The notes: generated from the letters alone by a model not told the origin. 64,000 nucleotides of DNA from Pelodictyon luteolum (GCF_001622165.1 NZ_LVWG01000033.1:62001-126000); one strand, 5' to 3'. Positions 27,751 through 35,586 are shown, counted from the stretch's first letter. Numbers and translations: made by a program.

Positions 27751-27843
27751 CTATCCCCCGAAGATGACGAGCAGCACGATGGCTGCCAGCCATGAAATGA
27801 CTCCCCACAGGAGGACTTTCTTTCCGTCGAGCTTTTTCAGCAT
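27751..27843 (-). CDS. 30-residue single-pass membrane peptide
   Basis: ATG 27843 to TAG 27751 encodes a basic N terminus (MLKKLDGKKV) followed by one transmembrane helix (LLWGVISWLAAIVLLVIFGG). The KK-D-KK start and a continuous 20-residue hydrophobic helix are typical of real small membrane proteins and unlikely by chance. It is convergent with yqgE. No strong ribosome-binding site is seen. Function unknown. Confidence 0.5.
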   Translation of the reverse strand: MLKKLDGKKVLLWGVISWLAAIVLLVIFGG

Positions 27844-27934
27844 GGGGAACGCTTGCCTGGTTATTGCTGTTGTTAGTGTTGAATGAAAAGTATATATACC
27901 ATTGCCGAAAGGCAACATGTTCTTTGATTTTACT

Positions 27935-28332
27935 GGGGATGACAGGCTTTCGACAGGGCAGGTGTAAGATAGAGTTGCACTCCGAGTTTCAGCATGGATG
28001 GACTCGTTAAAGAAGTCTATGCAAACAATACATGCAGACGATTATTCGTATGCAATGGCTGCCTGATTAGCAAAAGTTAATTAATCAGCCATCGTCCTGC
28101 GGCCGAGGCGCTTACTCTGAAACCGCAGGATGGCATAACCGCGCTTGAGCTTCAGCTCGCGCAAGTAAGCCCCGTCTGTTTTCGCCCGAAGGGGCAGGCG
28201 GGTATCAATTCGGGCTAGCGGAACGGCCTTTGCCGGTGCAGTTCCGGCCCGCGAAACTCCGAGCACCGGAGATGAGTGTGGTGGCTTTATCGAGCAATGT
28301 TCTGGACCCGGGTTCGACTCCCGGCATCTCCA
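27935..28332 (+). ncRNA. ssrA: Transfer-messenger RNA (tmRNA)
   Basis: The acceptor stem pairs GGGGATG at 27935-27941 with CATCTCC at 28325-28331, and the T arm GGGTTCGACTCCC is at the 3' end. The mRNA-like part encodes the tag ADDYSYAMAA followed by TGA (GCAGACGATTAT onward, near 28031-28063), the tag known from Chlorobi. It rescues stalled ribosomes together with SmpB. The 3' terminus at this locus reads ACCC rather than ACCA, while the lost ACCA version is found at 33215-33218, so the 3' end has been replaced by integration of a mobile element. Confidence 0.95.
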
Positions 28333-28334
28333 CC
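28319..28334. other. attL-like site in the tmRNA 3' end
   Basis: TCCCGGCATCTCCACC is identical to 33202-33217. It covers the 3' part of the T arm and acceptor stem of ssrA, a common integrase target. It marks the left edge of the island; a diverged copy lies at 30838-30853. Confidence 0.7.
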
Positions 28335-28360
28335 CGTCACATGTCCCTGGTTTTACCGAC

Positions 28361-28402
28361 AAACCCCCAAGACGCCTTATTCTATAAGCGTCTTGGGGGT
28401 TT
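28361..28402 (+). terminator. Strong terminator just inside the island
   Basis: Perfect 15-bp inverted repeat AAACCCCCAAGACGC / GCGTCTTGGGGGTTT with a 12-nt loop. It now terminates the tmRNA transcript; the original ssrA terminator is presumably the one at 33232. Confidence 0.75.
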
Positions 28403-28667
28403 TCTCGTTCCTGCTCTTCCCTCCGTGTGCCACCTTTTCTGTTGGTGTTCCAATCTTTTTGGGTACCAATGCCTAAGATAGGGCTTGCTGAATAATAGTT
28501 AAATCATTTTATGGTGATGAATTAAGCGGTATCGACATGATTCCCGCGCTGGTTCCTGGGATGAACACGTTTCCCGTTCACCTTTGCACTCGTCATTTAC
28601 CACTCTCTCTTAACTTGTCCTCGCGTATTTCGCTTGAATTACTTGGGGCCATTTTTTACATTTTAGG

Positions 28668-28721
28668 TAACAAAACCCGTTAAGGCTATGCGCGCAAGCG
28701 TGCCCTCAAACTGGCGGGTTA
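28668..28721. other. Imperfect hairpin resembling an integron attC site
   Basis: The segment begins TAACAAAACCCGTTAAGGC and ends GCCCTCAAACTGGCGGGTTA, giving imperfectly complementary arms around a GC-rich loop, a layout like integron attC recombination sites. It lacks perfect core sites and no integrase or cassette array is visible. It is otherwise a possible terminator, since TTTTTTT follows. Apart from this, 28403-28800 shows no gene. Confidence 0.25.
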
Positions 28722-28803
28722 TTTTTTTATGCTGTATTATATATGGCATCCCCCTTCACAAAGCAGCCCAAAACCTGGGAAGATCAAATACGCACAAGCA
28801 AGC

Positions 28804-28841
28804 TACCAACTTAAACTGCTGTCTAAAAATTGGGGGCCACT
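28804..28841. repeat. Solo IS3-family terminal end
   Basis: This 38-bp sequence (TACCAACTTAAACTGCTG onward, ending GGGGGCCACT) is nearly identical to 30241-30278, which borders an IS3 transposase fragment. It is in the same orientation and stands alone, suggesting an IS end left after deletion. Confidence 0.65.
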
Positions 28842-28919
28842 TCCCAGTGTCCTTGATTGGCTAACGTGGCCGCGGAGTGTTGAATGTCCGAGTGTCAATT
28901 CATTTCCCCTGAAGATTCA

Positions 28920-29024
28920 TTAGACGGTATTGATCACACCCTTGCTGGTCCCGGCAGGCAGGTCAGGCACGACAAAGGCGGTGTCGAAGTGCTGTTCCAG
29001 CAGTTGGGCAGCCTACCTATTCAT
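28920..29024 (-). pseudogene. hsdS 5' remnant with early stop
   Basis: On the minus strand an ATG at 29024 overlaps the end of rhuM. The frame reads M-N-R-stop and then AAQLLEQHFDTAFVVPD before ending at 28920. The LLEQHFDTAF segment resembles the extreme N terminus of type I restriction specificity subunits (HsdS). About 30 residues remain of a normal 400 or so. RhuM genes commonly sit between hsdM and hsdS, which supports the reading. Confidence 0.42.
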
Positions 29025-30075
29025 CGCCGCCCTCCGGTTTCTGAATGGCCTCGATCTGTTTCAGCATCCGGTCGAAGTCGCTCTCAAACAGCCGGTCCTG
29101 GACGATGCGGTATTTCTCGAACTCGCTTTCAGAATGGGCCCTGGCGATCTCGGCCGTGACCTTGCCTGCATCCTGCAAAATTTTACGATCGGTGGCTTCA
29201 ATAAACTTGTCCAGACGGATTTCCCAGTCCTGCATGGTCATGGGTATCCTGCGCAGGGCCATGTCCTCGGCCACATCCAGATAGGCGTTGACCAGCCGGG
29301 ACAGTTGCGTCATCTCATCTTCGGTCAGGTAGTTCTTGGCCACGCTGACATCGAACTTCTGGATTTTCCCTTTCGGGGCATCCGTCCAGGTGGTCAGCCC
29401 CATGTGCTGCTTCTCGGCGTCGGCGCGGTTGACGATGACCTCCGCCGCCGTCTGGCCGTGGATGGCCCAATGGAGTTTGTTCTGCACGGTGGCGAAGAAG
29501 CGCTTGGTGGCCTGGGCGGTGACGTCGTAGTCGATGGCGGTGGCGTAGATGTCAGTGATCTTCTGATAGAACTTGCGCTCGGAGAGACGAATCTCGCGGA
29601 CGCGCTGCAACTGCTCTTCAAAATATTGTTCCGTCAGGATGGAGCCTCCGGCCTTGATGCGCTCGTCGTCCATCACGTAGGCCTTAATGGTGTACTCGTC
29701 GATGATGGTCGTAGCCCACTTGCGGAACTGCACGGCGCGCTCGGAGTTGACCTTGTAGCCCACGGCGATGATGGCGGGAAGCTTGTAGTGCAGGGTGTTG
29801 TAGTTTTTGCCGTCTGCGGCAGTTATTCGAAAATTTCGAATAACTGAATCCTCCTGCAACTCACTGTCTGAAAACACCTTTTTCAGGTGGTAGTTGATAG
29901 TGTGGGTCTCAACATCGTAAAGCACACCCATCATTTTCTGGGTCAGCCAGATGCTTTCGTCGGCATACACCGCTTCGACACCACCGCTGCCGCTGGCCGC
30001 GACAAAGGTCAGGTATTCCGCCGCCGAAGAGCGAACGATAGATACTTCCTTGCCGGTCTTTTTCTTCCTGCTCAA
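29017..30075 (-). CDS. rhuM: RhuM-family (virulence RhuM) protein
   Basis: 352 residues, near family length. Typical blocks are ESIWLTQKMMGVLYDVETHTINYHLKKVFSDSELQEDSVIRNFRITAADGKNYNTLHYKLPAIIAVGYKVNSERAVQFRKWA (compressed here as the N-terminal ANT-like region), then AVIDYDVT-like and NKLHWAIHGQTAAEVI segments. RhuM proteins are encoded in many type I restriction-modification loci and pathogenicity islands; the molecular role is unknown, possibly DNA binding. The start is probably TTG 30075, as the next Met lies inside the conserved region. It is the only intact gene of the left element. Confidence 0.85.
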   Translation of the reverse strand: MSRKKKTGKEVSIVRSSAAEYLTFVAASGSGGVEAVYADESIWLTQKMMGVLYDVETHTINYHLKKVFSDSELQEDSVIRNFRITAADGKNYNTLHYKLPAIIAVGYKVNSERAVQFRKWATTIIDEYTIKAYVMDDERIKAGGSILTEQYFEEQLQRVREIRLSERKFYQKITDIYATAIDYDVTAQATKRFFATVQNKLHWAIHGQTAAEVIVNRADAEKQHMGLTTWTDAPKGKIQKFDVSVAKNYLTEDEMTQLSRLVNAYLDVAEDMALRRIPMTMQDWEIRLDKFIEATDRKILQDAGKVTAEIARAHSESEFEKYRIVQDRLFESDFDRMLKQIEAIQKPEGGDE

Positions 30076-30215
30076 GCCTTCCCCCCCAGGCAGGCCATCA
30101 ACTCGGCCTTCAAGGCTGCCTGTGCCGCTTCGAGCTGGTGGACGACCTGCTGGTACTCAACCATCGGCCCTTCAGGGTCGCGGTGGTTGGAGCTGTAGCA
30201 TTTCCTTTTGGTCAT
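30070..30215 (-). pseudogene. Possible hsdM C-terminal remnant before rhuM
   Basis: From ATG 30215 the frame encodes a basic start and a helical tail (VVHQLEAAQAALKAELMACLGG) like the coiled C terminus of HsdM methyltransferase subunits. With one more G in the G6 run it would end GGKA-stop, overlapping the TTG start of rhuM (TTGA), as expected for an operon. The evidence is weak; it could be unrelated. Confidence 0.3.
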
Positions 30216-30239
30216 TTAATTGTTTCTTTTTTGAGCAAG

Positions 30240-30575
30240 TTACCAACTTAAACAGCTGTCTAAAAATCGGGGACCACTATAGTCAACGATGTGGGCCCCG
30301 CCGCCTTGGCCTGAACGATACACTTCATCAGGAGTGCTGTAGTCCAGAGACTGATGTGAACGCACACTGTTGTAATCTACAAAATACTCCTTTAATCCCT
30401 GCTGTAATTCTGCCGGGGAGCCATACCCCTTCACATAGAGATCCTCATGCTTGACACTGCGCCAGAGGCGCTCGACGAAAATGTTATCAAGGGCCCTACC
30501 CCGGCCGTCCATGCTGATGCGAAGTGTCGGGTACTTTTTGAGTGCGCCGATAAACGCGTGTAGGGGGAGACGAAG
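30240..30575 (-). pseudogene. IS3-family transposase OrfB, C-terminal fragment
   Basis: The minus-strand frame contains ISMDGRGRALDNIFVERLWRS followed by YNSVRSHQSLDYSTPDEVY (the longer run is split here), the end of the DDE domain of IS3 transposases. The first two thirds of OrfB and all of OrfA are missing. It ends in an IS terminal sequence at 30241-30278. Upstream it fuses to the 225-bp island repeat, so the truncation happened at that point. Confidence 0.8.
30241..30278. repeat. IS3-family right-end sequence
   Basis: 38-bp end TACCAACTTAAACAGCTG to GGGGACCACT beside the transposase fragment; it differs at only a few positions from 28804-28841. Read on the minus strand it begins AGTGGTCCCC, as many IS3 ends do. 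Confidence 0.65.
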
Positions 30576-30627
30576 GACAATACCTGTCCGATGCGAAATA
30601 AATGAGGATGGTGTTCCTCTAGGCGTT

Positions 30628-30853
30628 GCCCAGTTGTAGGCGGAGCCGAGTCTATCTATCCAGCCATGCTTCGGCGGGAATTTTTTGAGCCTGCTCTATT
30701 TCTTGAGAAAAAAGTTGCATATTTCGATGAGTTCGAATCGGAGCTGAGTTCCGGTTTGTCCGGTTTTTTGGGGTACCGTTTTGGGTACCAGATTTTTTTT
30801 GGTTGCTGGAGAGGCCTGTGAACAGGGAGAATTCACATCCCCTAAGCTCCACC
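30628..30853. repeat. 225-bp direct repeat, copy 1 (element junction)
   Basis: It matches 32993-33217 over its whole length with scattered changes. Landmarks are GTTGTAGGCGGAGCC, CATGCTTCGGCGGGAATTTT, CCGGTTTGTCCGGTTTTTT, two GGTACC sites, and the tmRNA-end copy at its right edge. It marks the right end of the left element. The minus-strand frame (ending QKIPAEAWLDR) is shared in part by both copies. Confidence 0.8.
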
Positions 30854-31257
30854 CGTCACACATTCCTTCTTATTTCTGTCAACTCCAAGGCCCCCTATTC
30901 TGATGGTGTCTTGGCGTTTCTGTCCTCTCCCCATGAGTCCCTCATGGTTTGCTCTTGTCCCGCTTTTCTGGGGACCTTTATGGATACCGGATTCCAGAAC
31001 CCGAAATTTTTGGTGCCAATGCTAAAGAAAATTGCGCACTCTCAACACTACAGGTTAAAGCGGGAACGCCTGCGTCATGTCCGTAGGCTCTTTTTGACGG
31101 TGGAAGGCTATACTTGGAAATTGGACTTGCCGCACCTCACCTCTATCCGTAGCGTCTGCACCCAGCCCCACAGCGGCGAAGCCATCAAAACCGAATTCCA
31201 GCTCCTCAACGCCCACCGAGCCGAAATAGCCTCAGGGCTGCAACTCACCAGGTACCG

Positions 31258-31627
31258 CATGCTCAAAAAGAGCAAGACCGGCAATAAGGTCCTGTTTATT
31301 GATGCCACCGCTGAGTTTGTCCGCAATGGGAACAAGAACAAGCTCAGTGACGACAACCGGAAAAAAATCCTTGCGGCCTACATTGCCCGCACTGATGCCG
31401 AGCATTTTGCCTCGTTCAGAGACAACAGATTCATTGCCGAAAACGACTACAATATCTCGGTTTCCAACTATGTCGATGGCAAGGATCCCCGTGAAGTGAT
31501 TGATATTGCAAAGCTCAATGCCGAGCTGAAAACCACCGTCGCCAGGATTAACCAGCTACGCTCGGACATTGATACCATTGTTTCAGAGATTGAAGGAGGT
31601 GACGAAAATGATTCGTCGCGTCTTTAA
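31258..31627 (+). pseudogene. hsdM: hsdM C-terminal fragment (type I DNA methyltransferase)
   Basis: The frame encodes KKSKTGNKVLFIDATAEF, then NKLSDDNRKKILAAYIA, ENDYNISVSNYVDG and a coiled end, which is the C-terminal quarter of HsdM subunits. The methyltransferase motifs (DPPF/NPPF) are absent because the 5' part is lost. The same frame continues upstream to 30803 with sequence that I do not recognise, probably a chance fusion created by the deletion. It is followed by a BRO-type gene and an hsdS fragment, the usual operon order. Confidence 0.75.
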
Positions 31628-31700
31628 TCTAACGGAATCCAGTTACATGAATCCCGTCGAATTCAACGGGATTAGAAAACAGGTCGGAGGGCAGTAAAAC

Positions 31701-32555
31701 ATGAGCAAAAAAGAGGCGATTCAAGTTTTTGAAGACCGCAAGGTTCGTACCTTGTGGGATGATGATACGGAAGAATGGTATTTTTCCATTGTTGATGTGG
31801 TGGCCGTATTAACCGACAGCGTGAACCCGACTGCATATTGGCGTAAACTCAAAGAACGTCTGAAAAAAGAGGGAAATCAAACCGTGACAGATTGTCACGG
31901 TTTCAAAATGCAGGCGGCTGACGGCAAAATGCGAAAAACCGATTGTGCCGATACCGGGCAGCTCTTCCGCCTGATCCAATCCATTCCGTCACCCAAAGCG
32001 GAGCCGTTCAAGCTGTGGATGGCACAGGTCGCCAGCCAACGTATCGACCAGATTCAGGACCCGGAACTCTCGATTGAACAGGCAATGAAAGACTACAAAC
32101 GCCTGGGCTATTCGGACAACTGGATCAACCAGCGTTTGAAATCCATTGAAATCCGCAAGGAACTCACGGACGAATGGAAAAAGCACGGTCTGGAGGAAGG
32201 GGTACAGTTCGCTGCACTCACTGACATTATCTATAAAACATGGGCGGACAAGACAGCCAGGGAGTACAAAAAATTCAAGGGACTCAAGAAGGAAAACCTG
32301 CGGGACAACATGACCAATAAAGAACTGGTTCTCAATATGCTGGCTGAACTCTCCACCAAAGAAATTTCCGAAGTGACCGATCCGGACTCATTTCAAGAGC
32401 ATAAGCAGGTTGCCCGGCAAGGCGGGGAAGTCGCCCGAAACGCACGATTGGAGCTTGAGGCCAAAACCGGAAAAAAAGTGGTTTCTTCCCTGAATGCCAA
32501 AGATGCGCCTATGCTGCATCTGCCTGATCATGGTCAGGAGGATGGCCATGAGTAA
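31701..32555 (+). CDS. BRO-N/phage-antirepressor-like protein in a type I R-M locus
   Basis: 284 residues. The N-terminal BRO-like domain ([40 protein letters not shown]) and the following [23 protein letters not shown] are typical. The C-terminal half is mostly helical ([24 protein letters not shown]). Such proteins are frequent between hsdM and hsdS; the function is unknown, possibly DNA binding or protective. The stop overlaps the hsdS fragment start (ATGAGTAA), showing an original operon. It is full length, unlike its neighbours. Confidence 0.8.
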   Translation: MSKKEAIQVFEDRKVRTLWDDDTEEWYFSIVDVVAVLTDSVNPTAYWRKLKERLKKEGNQTVTDCHGFKMQAADGKMRKTDCADTGQLFRLIQSIPSPKAEPFKLWMAQVASQRIDQIQDPELSIEQAMKDYKRLGYSDNWINQRLKSIEIRKELTDEWKKHGLEEGVQFAALTDIIYKTWADKTAREYKKFKGLKKENLRDNMTNKELVLNMLAELSTKEISEVTDPDSFQEHKQVARQGGEVARNARLELEAKTGKKVVSSLNAKDAPMLHLPDHGQEDGHE

Positions 32556-32847
32556 TCTTATGGAAAAGGAACCACGGAATACACGGAAGACACAGAAAAA
32601 TGACTTTATGGAAAAGCTGCTGGATGGGGTTGAGGTGGCGTGGTTACCTCTCGGTGACGTGACACAATATGAGCTGCCGACTGAATACTTGGTGACATCA
32701 ACAAATTACAGTGATGAGTTCGTCACGCCCGTTTTGACCGCAGGCAAAACTTTTATTCTCGGCTACACAGACGAAGTCAGTGGCATATATAAAGCATCAC
32801 TAGTGTCCGGTTATAAGTCAAATAAATTCAACTGGTTATCGGTATAG
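32548..32847 (+). pseudogene. hsdS: hsdS N-terminal fragment (type I specificity subunit)
   Basis: From ATG 32548 the frame encodes about 99 residues, including [21 protein letters not shown] and [20 protein letters not shown], the start of the first target-recognition domain of HsdS. A normal HsdS has about 400 residues and two recognition domains; here it stops at 32847 and the rest is missing. It therefore cannot give a working R-M system. Confidence 0.8.
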
Positions 32848-32922
32848 GTACTCTCGATTGTGCCGGCTGAGTTCGTAACTAATTGTAAAATATCGACTTT
32901 TTCGAATAGAATATTTCAGCGG

Positions 32923-33050
32923 TCAGGCTTTGAGCCCGTCAAGGTAATCGGCCCATGTCTGCATCATCCTTGTGCGTTCTTCAAGGTGCTGTGCCCGGTT
33001 GTAGGCGGAGCCGGGTCTATCTCTCCTGCCATGCTTCGGCGGGAATTTTT
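32923..33050 (-). pseudogene. Tyrosine integrase C-terminal scrap
   Basis: On the minus strand the frame ends SAYNRAQHLEERTRMMQTW then ADYLDGLKA-stop, the typical last residues of P4-type tyrosine integrases found at tRNA/tmRNA islands. The catalytic region is missing: upstream of SAYN the sequence changes to the 225-bp repeat. In the other repeat copy the same point is joined to an IS3 fragment. Confidence 0.65.
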
Positions 33051-33217
33051 TGAGCTATCTCTATTTCTTGAGAAAAAAGTCCCATATTATATTGGTTCGA
33101 CTCCAAGTTGAGTTCCGGTTTGTCCGGTTTTTTTGGGTACCGTTTTGGGTACCAGCTTTTTTTTTACTGCCGGAGACGCCTGTGAAAAGGGAGACTTCAC
33201 ATCCCGGCATCTCCACC
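32993..33217. repeat. 225-bp direct repeat, copy 2 (right island end)
   Basis: Counterpart of 30628-30853. It ends exactly with the intact 16-bp tmRNA-end sequence at 33202-33217. It carries the same GGTACC pair and tmRNA-end sequence as copy 1. Confidence 0.8.
33202..33217. other. attR-like site: displaced tmRNA 3' end
   Basis: TCCCGGCATCTCCACC repeats the ssrA 3' end and is followed by A, restoring ACCA. It is followed 14 bp later by a terminator. This is probably the original end of the ssrA gene before integration. Confidence 0.7.
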
Positions 33218-33231
33218 ATTTTGAAAATGAC

Positions 33232-33278
33232 AACCCGTCTCTCCAGAGTGATCCTCTGGGTAGACGGGTTTTCTTTTT
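33232..33278 (+). terminator. Displaced original ssrA terminator
   Basis: AACCCGTCT (33232-33240) pairs with AGACGGGTT (33262-33270), with an inner CCAGAG/CTCTGG stem, followed by TTCTTTTT. Confidence 0.7.
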
Positions 33279-33319
33279 CCCCTTGTATTCAAAGGGTTTC
33301 GGCTGTTTTGACATCGTTC

Positions 33320-33440
33320 CGGAACCTCTCTCCTGACGAGGAACACTGCCATTCACGCATCGGATATGTGACCCTGGAACAGATGCGCCAAGGCCTTGCG
33401 GACCCCCTTTTCTGCCCCCGGAAGCGCTCAGGTCATGGGC
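33320..33440 (+). pseudogene. Possible transposase C-terminal remnant
   Basis: The frame reads EEHCHSRIGYVTLEQMRQGL, similar to the end of IS3-type transposases (H-x-HS-x-IGY-x-TP). There is no upstream catalytic core. The remaining 33441-33739 interval holds a 12-bp repeat and no convincing gene. Confidence 0.35.
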
Positions 33441-33468
33441 CTCATCATGGGCCTGATCATGGGCCGCA
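33433..33468. repeat. 12-bp tandem repeat, three units
   Basis: TCATGGGCCTCA, TCATGGGCCTGA and TCATGGGCCGCA follow head to tail. Similar 12-bp tandem units occur at 35896, 50865 and 58431. Confidence 0.8.
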
Positions 33469-33739
33469 CCCGATTCAATCGGGCCATAGAGAGTCATTCG
33501 GATCAAACCGCTGGCAAGAGCTGCCAACCAAGACTGTGTTCCCCTTTTCGACAGGGCGTCCCGGGCCTTCGGCGACACGATCAATGCCCAATCCAGCCTC
33601 ATGCATGATGGAATGATATATCATGCATTACAATCACTTACAGCACATAATGACTGATTATTCAAATACTGAATAGGGCTTTGCTGTAATGAGAGAGGAG
33701 AGGTATGGATGCCAGCCCTGTTTCAAGGCTGGCGGCCAT

Positions 33740-34033
33740 TCAATGAATGAGGAGGTCAAGTTTCTTGCCAAGCGCTTCGGCGTAGTTGACGAGGGTGGAG
33801 AGCTTGACGTCTTCGGCATGGTTCTCTATGCGGGATATTGCCGACTTGTGGGTTTTCAGCCTCTCTGCCACCTCGACCTGTGACATGCCGGTATTGAGTC
33901 GGGCCTGTTTGAGCATGACGCCGATGCGGAAATTCCGGTACCCCTCGTCATAGCCTTCAGCGAAGCCGGGGCGGGTGGCTTTTTGTTCATCGATGAACGC
34001 CTGCAGTTCATCCCTTTTCCTGTCGCTTCTCAT
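33740..34033 (-). CDS. XRE-family antitoxin (HigA-like)
   Basis: 97 residues. The HTH spans about residues 38-92 ([41 protein letters not shown]). The N terminus ([16 protein letters not shown]) is typical of antitoxins of the RelE/HigB-type pair. It starts inside the end of the toxin gene (26-bp overlap), the usual HigBA order with the toxin first. It would bind toxin and repress the operon. It is intact although the toxin frame is broken. Confidence 0.85.
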   Translation of the reverse strand: MRSDRKRDELQAFIDEQKATRPGFAEGYDEGYRNFRIGVMLKQARLNTGMSQVEVAERLKTHKSAISRIENHAEDVKLSTLVNYAEALGKKLDLLIH

Positions 34034-34369
34034 AATCTTTTTTTCTCTGTTCGGCCAGCGCGATCTCCTGCGCCGGTGTCTTTTGTGATTTCTTGGAAAA
34101 ACCGTTGGTCAGGACGACGAGGTTGCCTTCGTGCATGAATCCTAACAGCCTGACCGCCTGACCGCATTGCCTCCATGCGAGGAGCGCACCTCCCAGATGC
34201 CTTCTGTGCGCTGCAGTTTCTTGAAGTACTCCTTCGGAACAATCTGAAAATCCCTGATAAGTGTCAGCACCCAGGCAACCTTCTGTCTATCCTTGTCCGG
34301 GAGGCTGGTGAGGTAATCCTTTACCGGGCACTGACCCGATGGCGTTGTATAAAAAATGATTGAGCGCAT
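34008..34369 (-). pseudogene. HigB/RelE-type toxin inactivated by 8-bp duplication
   Basis: From ATG 34369 the frame MRSIIFYTTPSGQCPVKDYL to [15 protein letters not shown] is a phage-derived Gp49/HigB-like toxin. Then CCTGACCG occurs twice in tandem (34149-34156 and 34157-34164) and the frame ends early. Removing one 8-bp unit restores [20 protein letters not shown] and [18 protein letters not shown] to a stop at 34008, inside the antitoxin start, exactly the expected toxin end. Total length would be about 117 residues. The duplication is either a recent loss or reversible slippage. Confidence 0.85.
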
Positions 34370-34384
34370 GGCCAAAGTTAACAT

Positions 34385-34843
34385 CTATATCAACTCTCTG
34401 CAAGAAAGAAAGGTTTCATCCCGATGGTGGTCCCACCCTTCAACGCAAACACGGCTTCGGATGCAACGAGCGGTAACACCCGGAGCAACAAGTCGACCTG
34501 ATGCTGATAATGAGCCACAATCATAGAGCCAACTTAACGTCGCATATGCGTCGCAAAAATGATCGAAACCCTCTCGCTTCGCCTTATCCGGATACGAGGT
34601 CATGAGGGTGTTTTCGGGGGACAATTCTGCGAGAATGATGCTGATGTTTTTCTTCTGCCCGCACTCATGCAAAAGCGCGTTGATCCCCATGTTGTTGATG
34701 GTGCCGGCTTGTGTTATTTTGTATAGGTCATGTGCCGGGTCGGGTGTTCGTTTGACGGAGCCTGTTGTAACCCGCATTACGGGGGCGCCCATGAGTTTGG
34801 CTCGCCTGCGCATTTCCTCCGGAGTACTGCCCTTATCCCCCAT
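34385..34843 (-). CDS. Hypothetical protein, about 152 residues
   Basis: No family recognised. It is soluble, with a basic N terminus (PEEMRRRAKLMGAPVMRVTTG), a central segment INALLHECGQKKNISIILAEL and several cysteines toward the C terminus. ATG 34843 is chosen; GTG 34852 is possible. It starts back to back with the metallopeptidase gene (only 11 bp apart), so its promoter would lie inside that gene. The boundary with the toxin gene (15 bp) suggests accessory DNA. Coding status is uncertain. Confidence 0.4.
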   Translation of the reverse strand: MGDKGSTPEEMRRRAKLMGAPVMRVTTGSVKRTPDPAHDLYKITQAGTINNMGINALLHECGQKKNISIILAELSPENTLMTSYPDKAKREGFDHFCDAYATLSWLYDCGSLSASGRLVAPGVTARCIRSRVCVEGWDHHRDETFLSCRELI

Positions 34844-34854
34844 TGACTTCACCG

Positions 34855-35586
34855 ATGCATAAACCCTCTACAGACCCCATTGCCTATACGCTGAAGGTCA
34901 GCCGTCGTGCCCGCAGCGCCCGGCTCAGGATGATGCCGCATGAGGGGCTGGTGGTGGTTATTCCCTTGGGGTTCGACCGGCGGGAGGTTCCCGCCCTTGT
35001 CGAGCGCCACCGGGAGTGGATCGAGCGCACATCGCTGAAGCTCGACAGGCACCGGCCAGAAGCGCAGCCGGAGCTGGAGAACGGTCTGCCCTGCATGGTC
35101 CGGCTGAACGCCATCGGGGAGGAGTGGCTGGTGTCGTATGAGGGGAATCGGCGCCGCCTGCTTGAGGATCTCTGCACCCTGCCCTTCGGCCTTGTCCTTC
35201 CAGCTGATGCTTCGGATCCTGATACCGCCATTGCCGTGCTGCAGATGTGGATCAAAAAGAAAGCGGGGGAGAGTCTCCTGCCCCTGCTTGCATCTACTGC
35301 TTCAAGCCTGGGGTTCAGCTTTGTCACTTCCGGCGTCAGGATCCAGCACTCCCGCTGGGGGAGCTGTTCATCCAGAGGGCGCATCACCCTCAACACCAAG
35401 CTCATCTTTCTCCCCCCGGAACTGGTCCGTTACATCATCGTGCATGAGCTCTGCCACACGGTGCACATGAACCATTCAAAAGCATTCTGGGAGCTCGTTG
35501 CCCGCCACGACCCCGATTTCCGGGAACACGACCTGGCGATGCGCCACGCATGGAAATACGTGCCGGCCTGGGTCGGGGTGAAGTGA
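34855..35586 (+). CDS. YgjP-like (M48-type, DUF45) metallopeptidase
   Basis: 243 residues from ATG 34855 (TTG 34843 is possible). The zinc motif HELCHTVHMNHSKAFW (H-E-x2-H ... H) lies near residue 200, preceded by the family block SRWGSCSSRGRITLNTKLIFLPP. This is the YgjP/SprT-like putative zinc protease domain, often found next to type I R-M systems but also as a core gene. Substrate is unknown. The protein is cytoplasmic by sequence. Confidence 0.9.
   Translation: MHKPSTDPIAYTLKVSRRARSARLRMMPHEGLVVVIPLGFDRREVPALVERHREWIERTSLKLDRHRPEAQPELENGLPCMVRLNAIGEEWLVSYEGNRRRLLEDLCTLPFGLVLPADASDPDTAIAVLQMWIKKKAGESLLPLLASTASSLGFSFVTSGVRIQHSRWGSCSSRGRITLNTKLIFLPPELVRYIIVHELCHTVHMNHSKAFWELVARHDPDFREHDLAMRHAWKYVPAWVGVK

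Larger units (their letters stand above)
28333..33217. mobile_element. ssrA-integrated genomic island, two tandem decayed elements
   Basis: The 16-bp tmRNA-end sequence flanks the region exactly (28319-28334 and 33202-33217). A third, degenerate copy at 30838-30853 (TCCCCTAAGCTCCACC) splits it into a left unit (28.3-30.8 kb) and a right unit (30.9-33.2 kb). Both units end on the right with the same 225-bp sequence and begin on the left with ACCCGTCACA. The contents are foreign in style: type I restriction-modification fragments, RhuM and BRO proteins, IS3 pieces and an integrase C-terminal scrap. No complete integrase remains, so the island is probably fixed. Confidence 0.7.

Noticed and set aside
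33087-33602. A 171-codon minus-strand frame
   Set aside because: It crosses the att site and the displaced ssrA terminator, so it is a chance frame.
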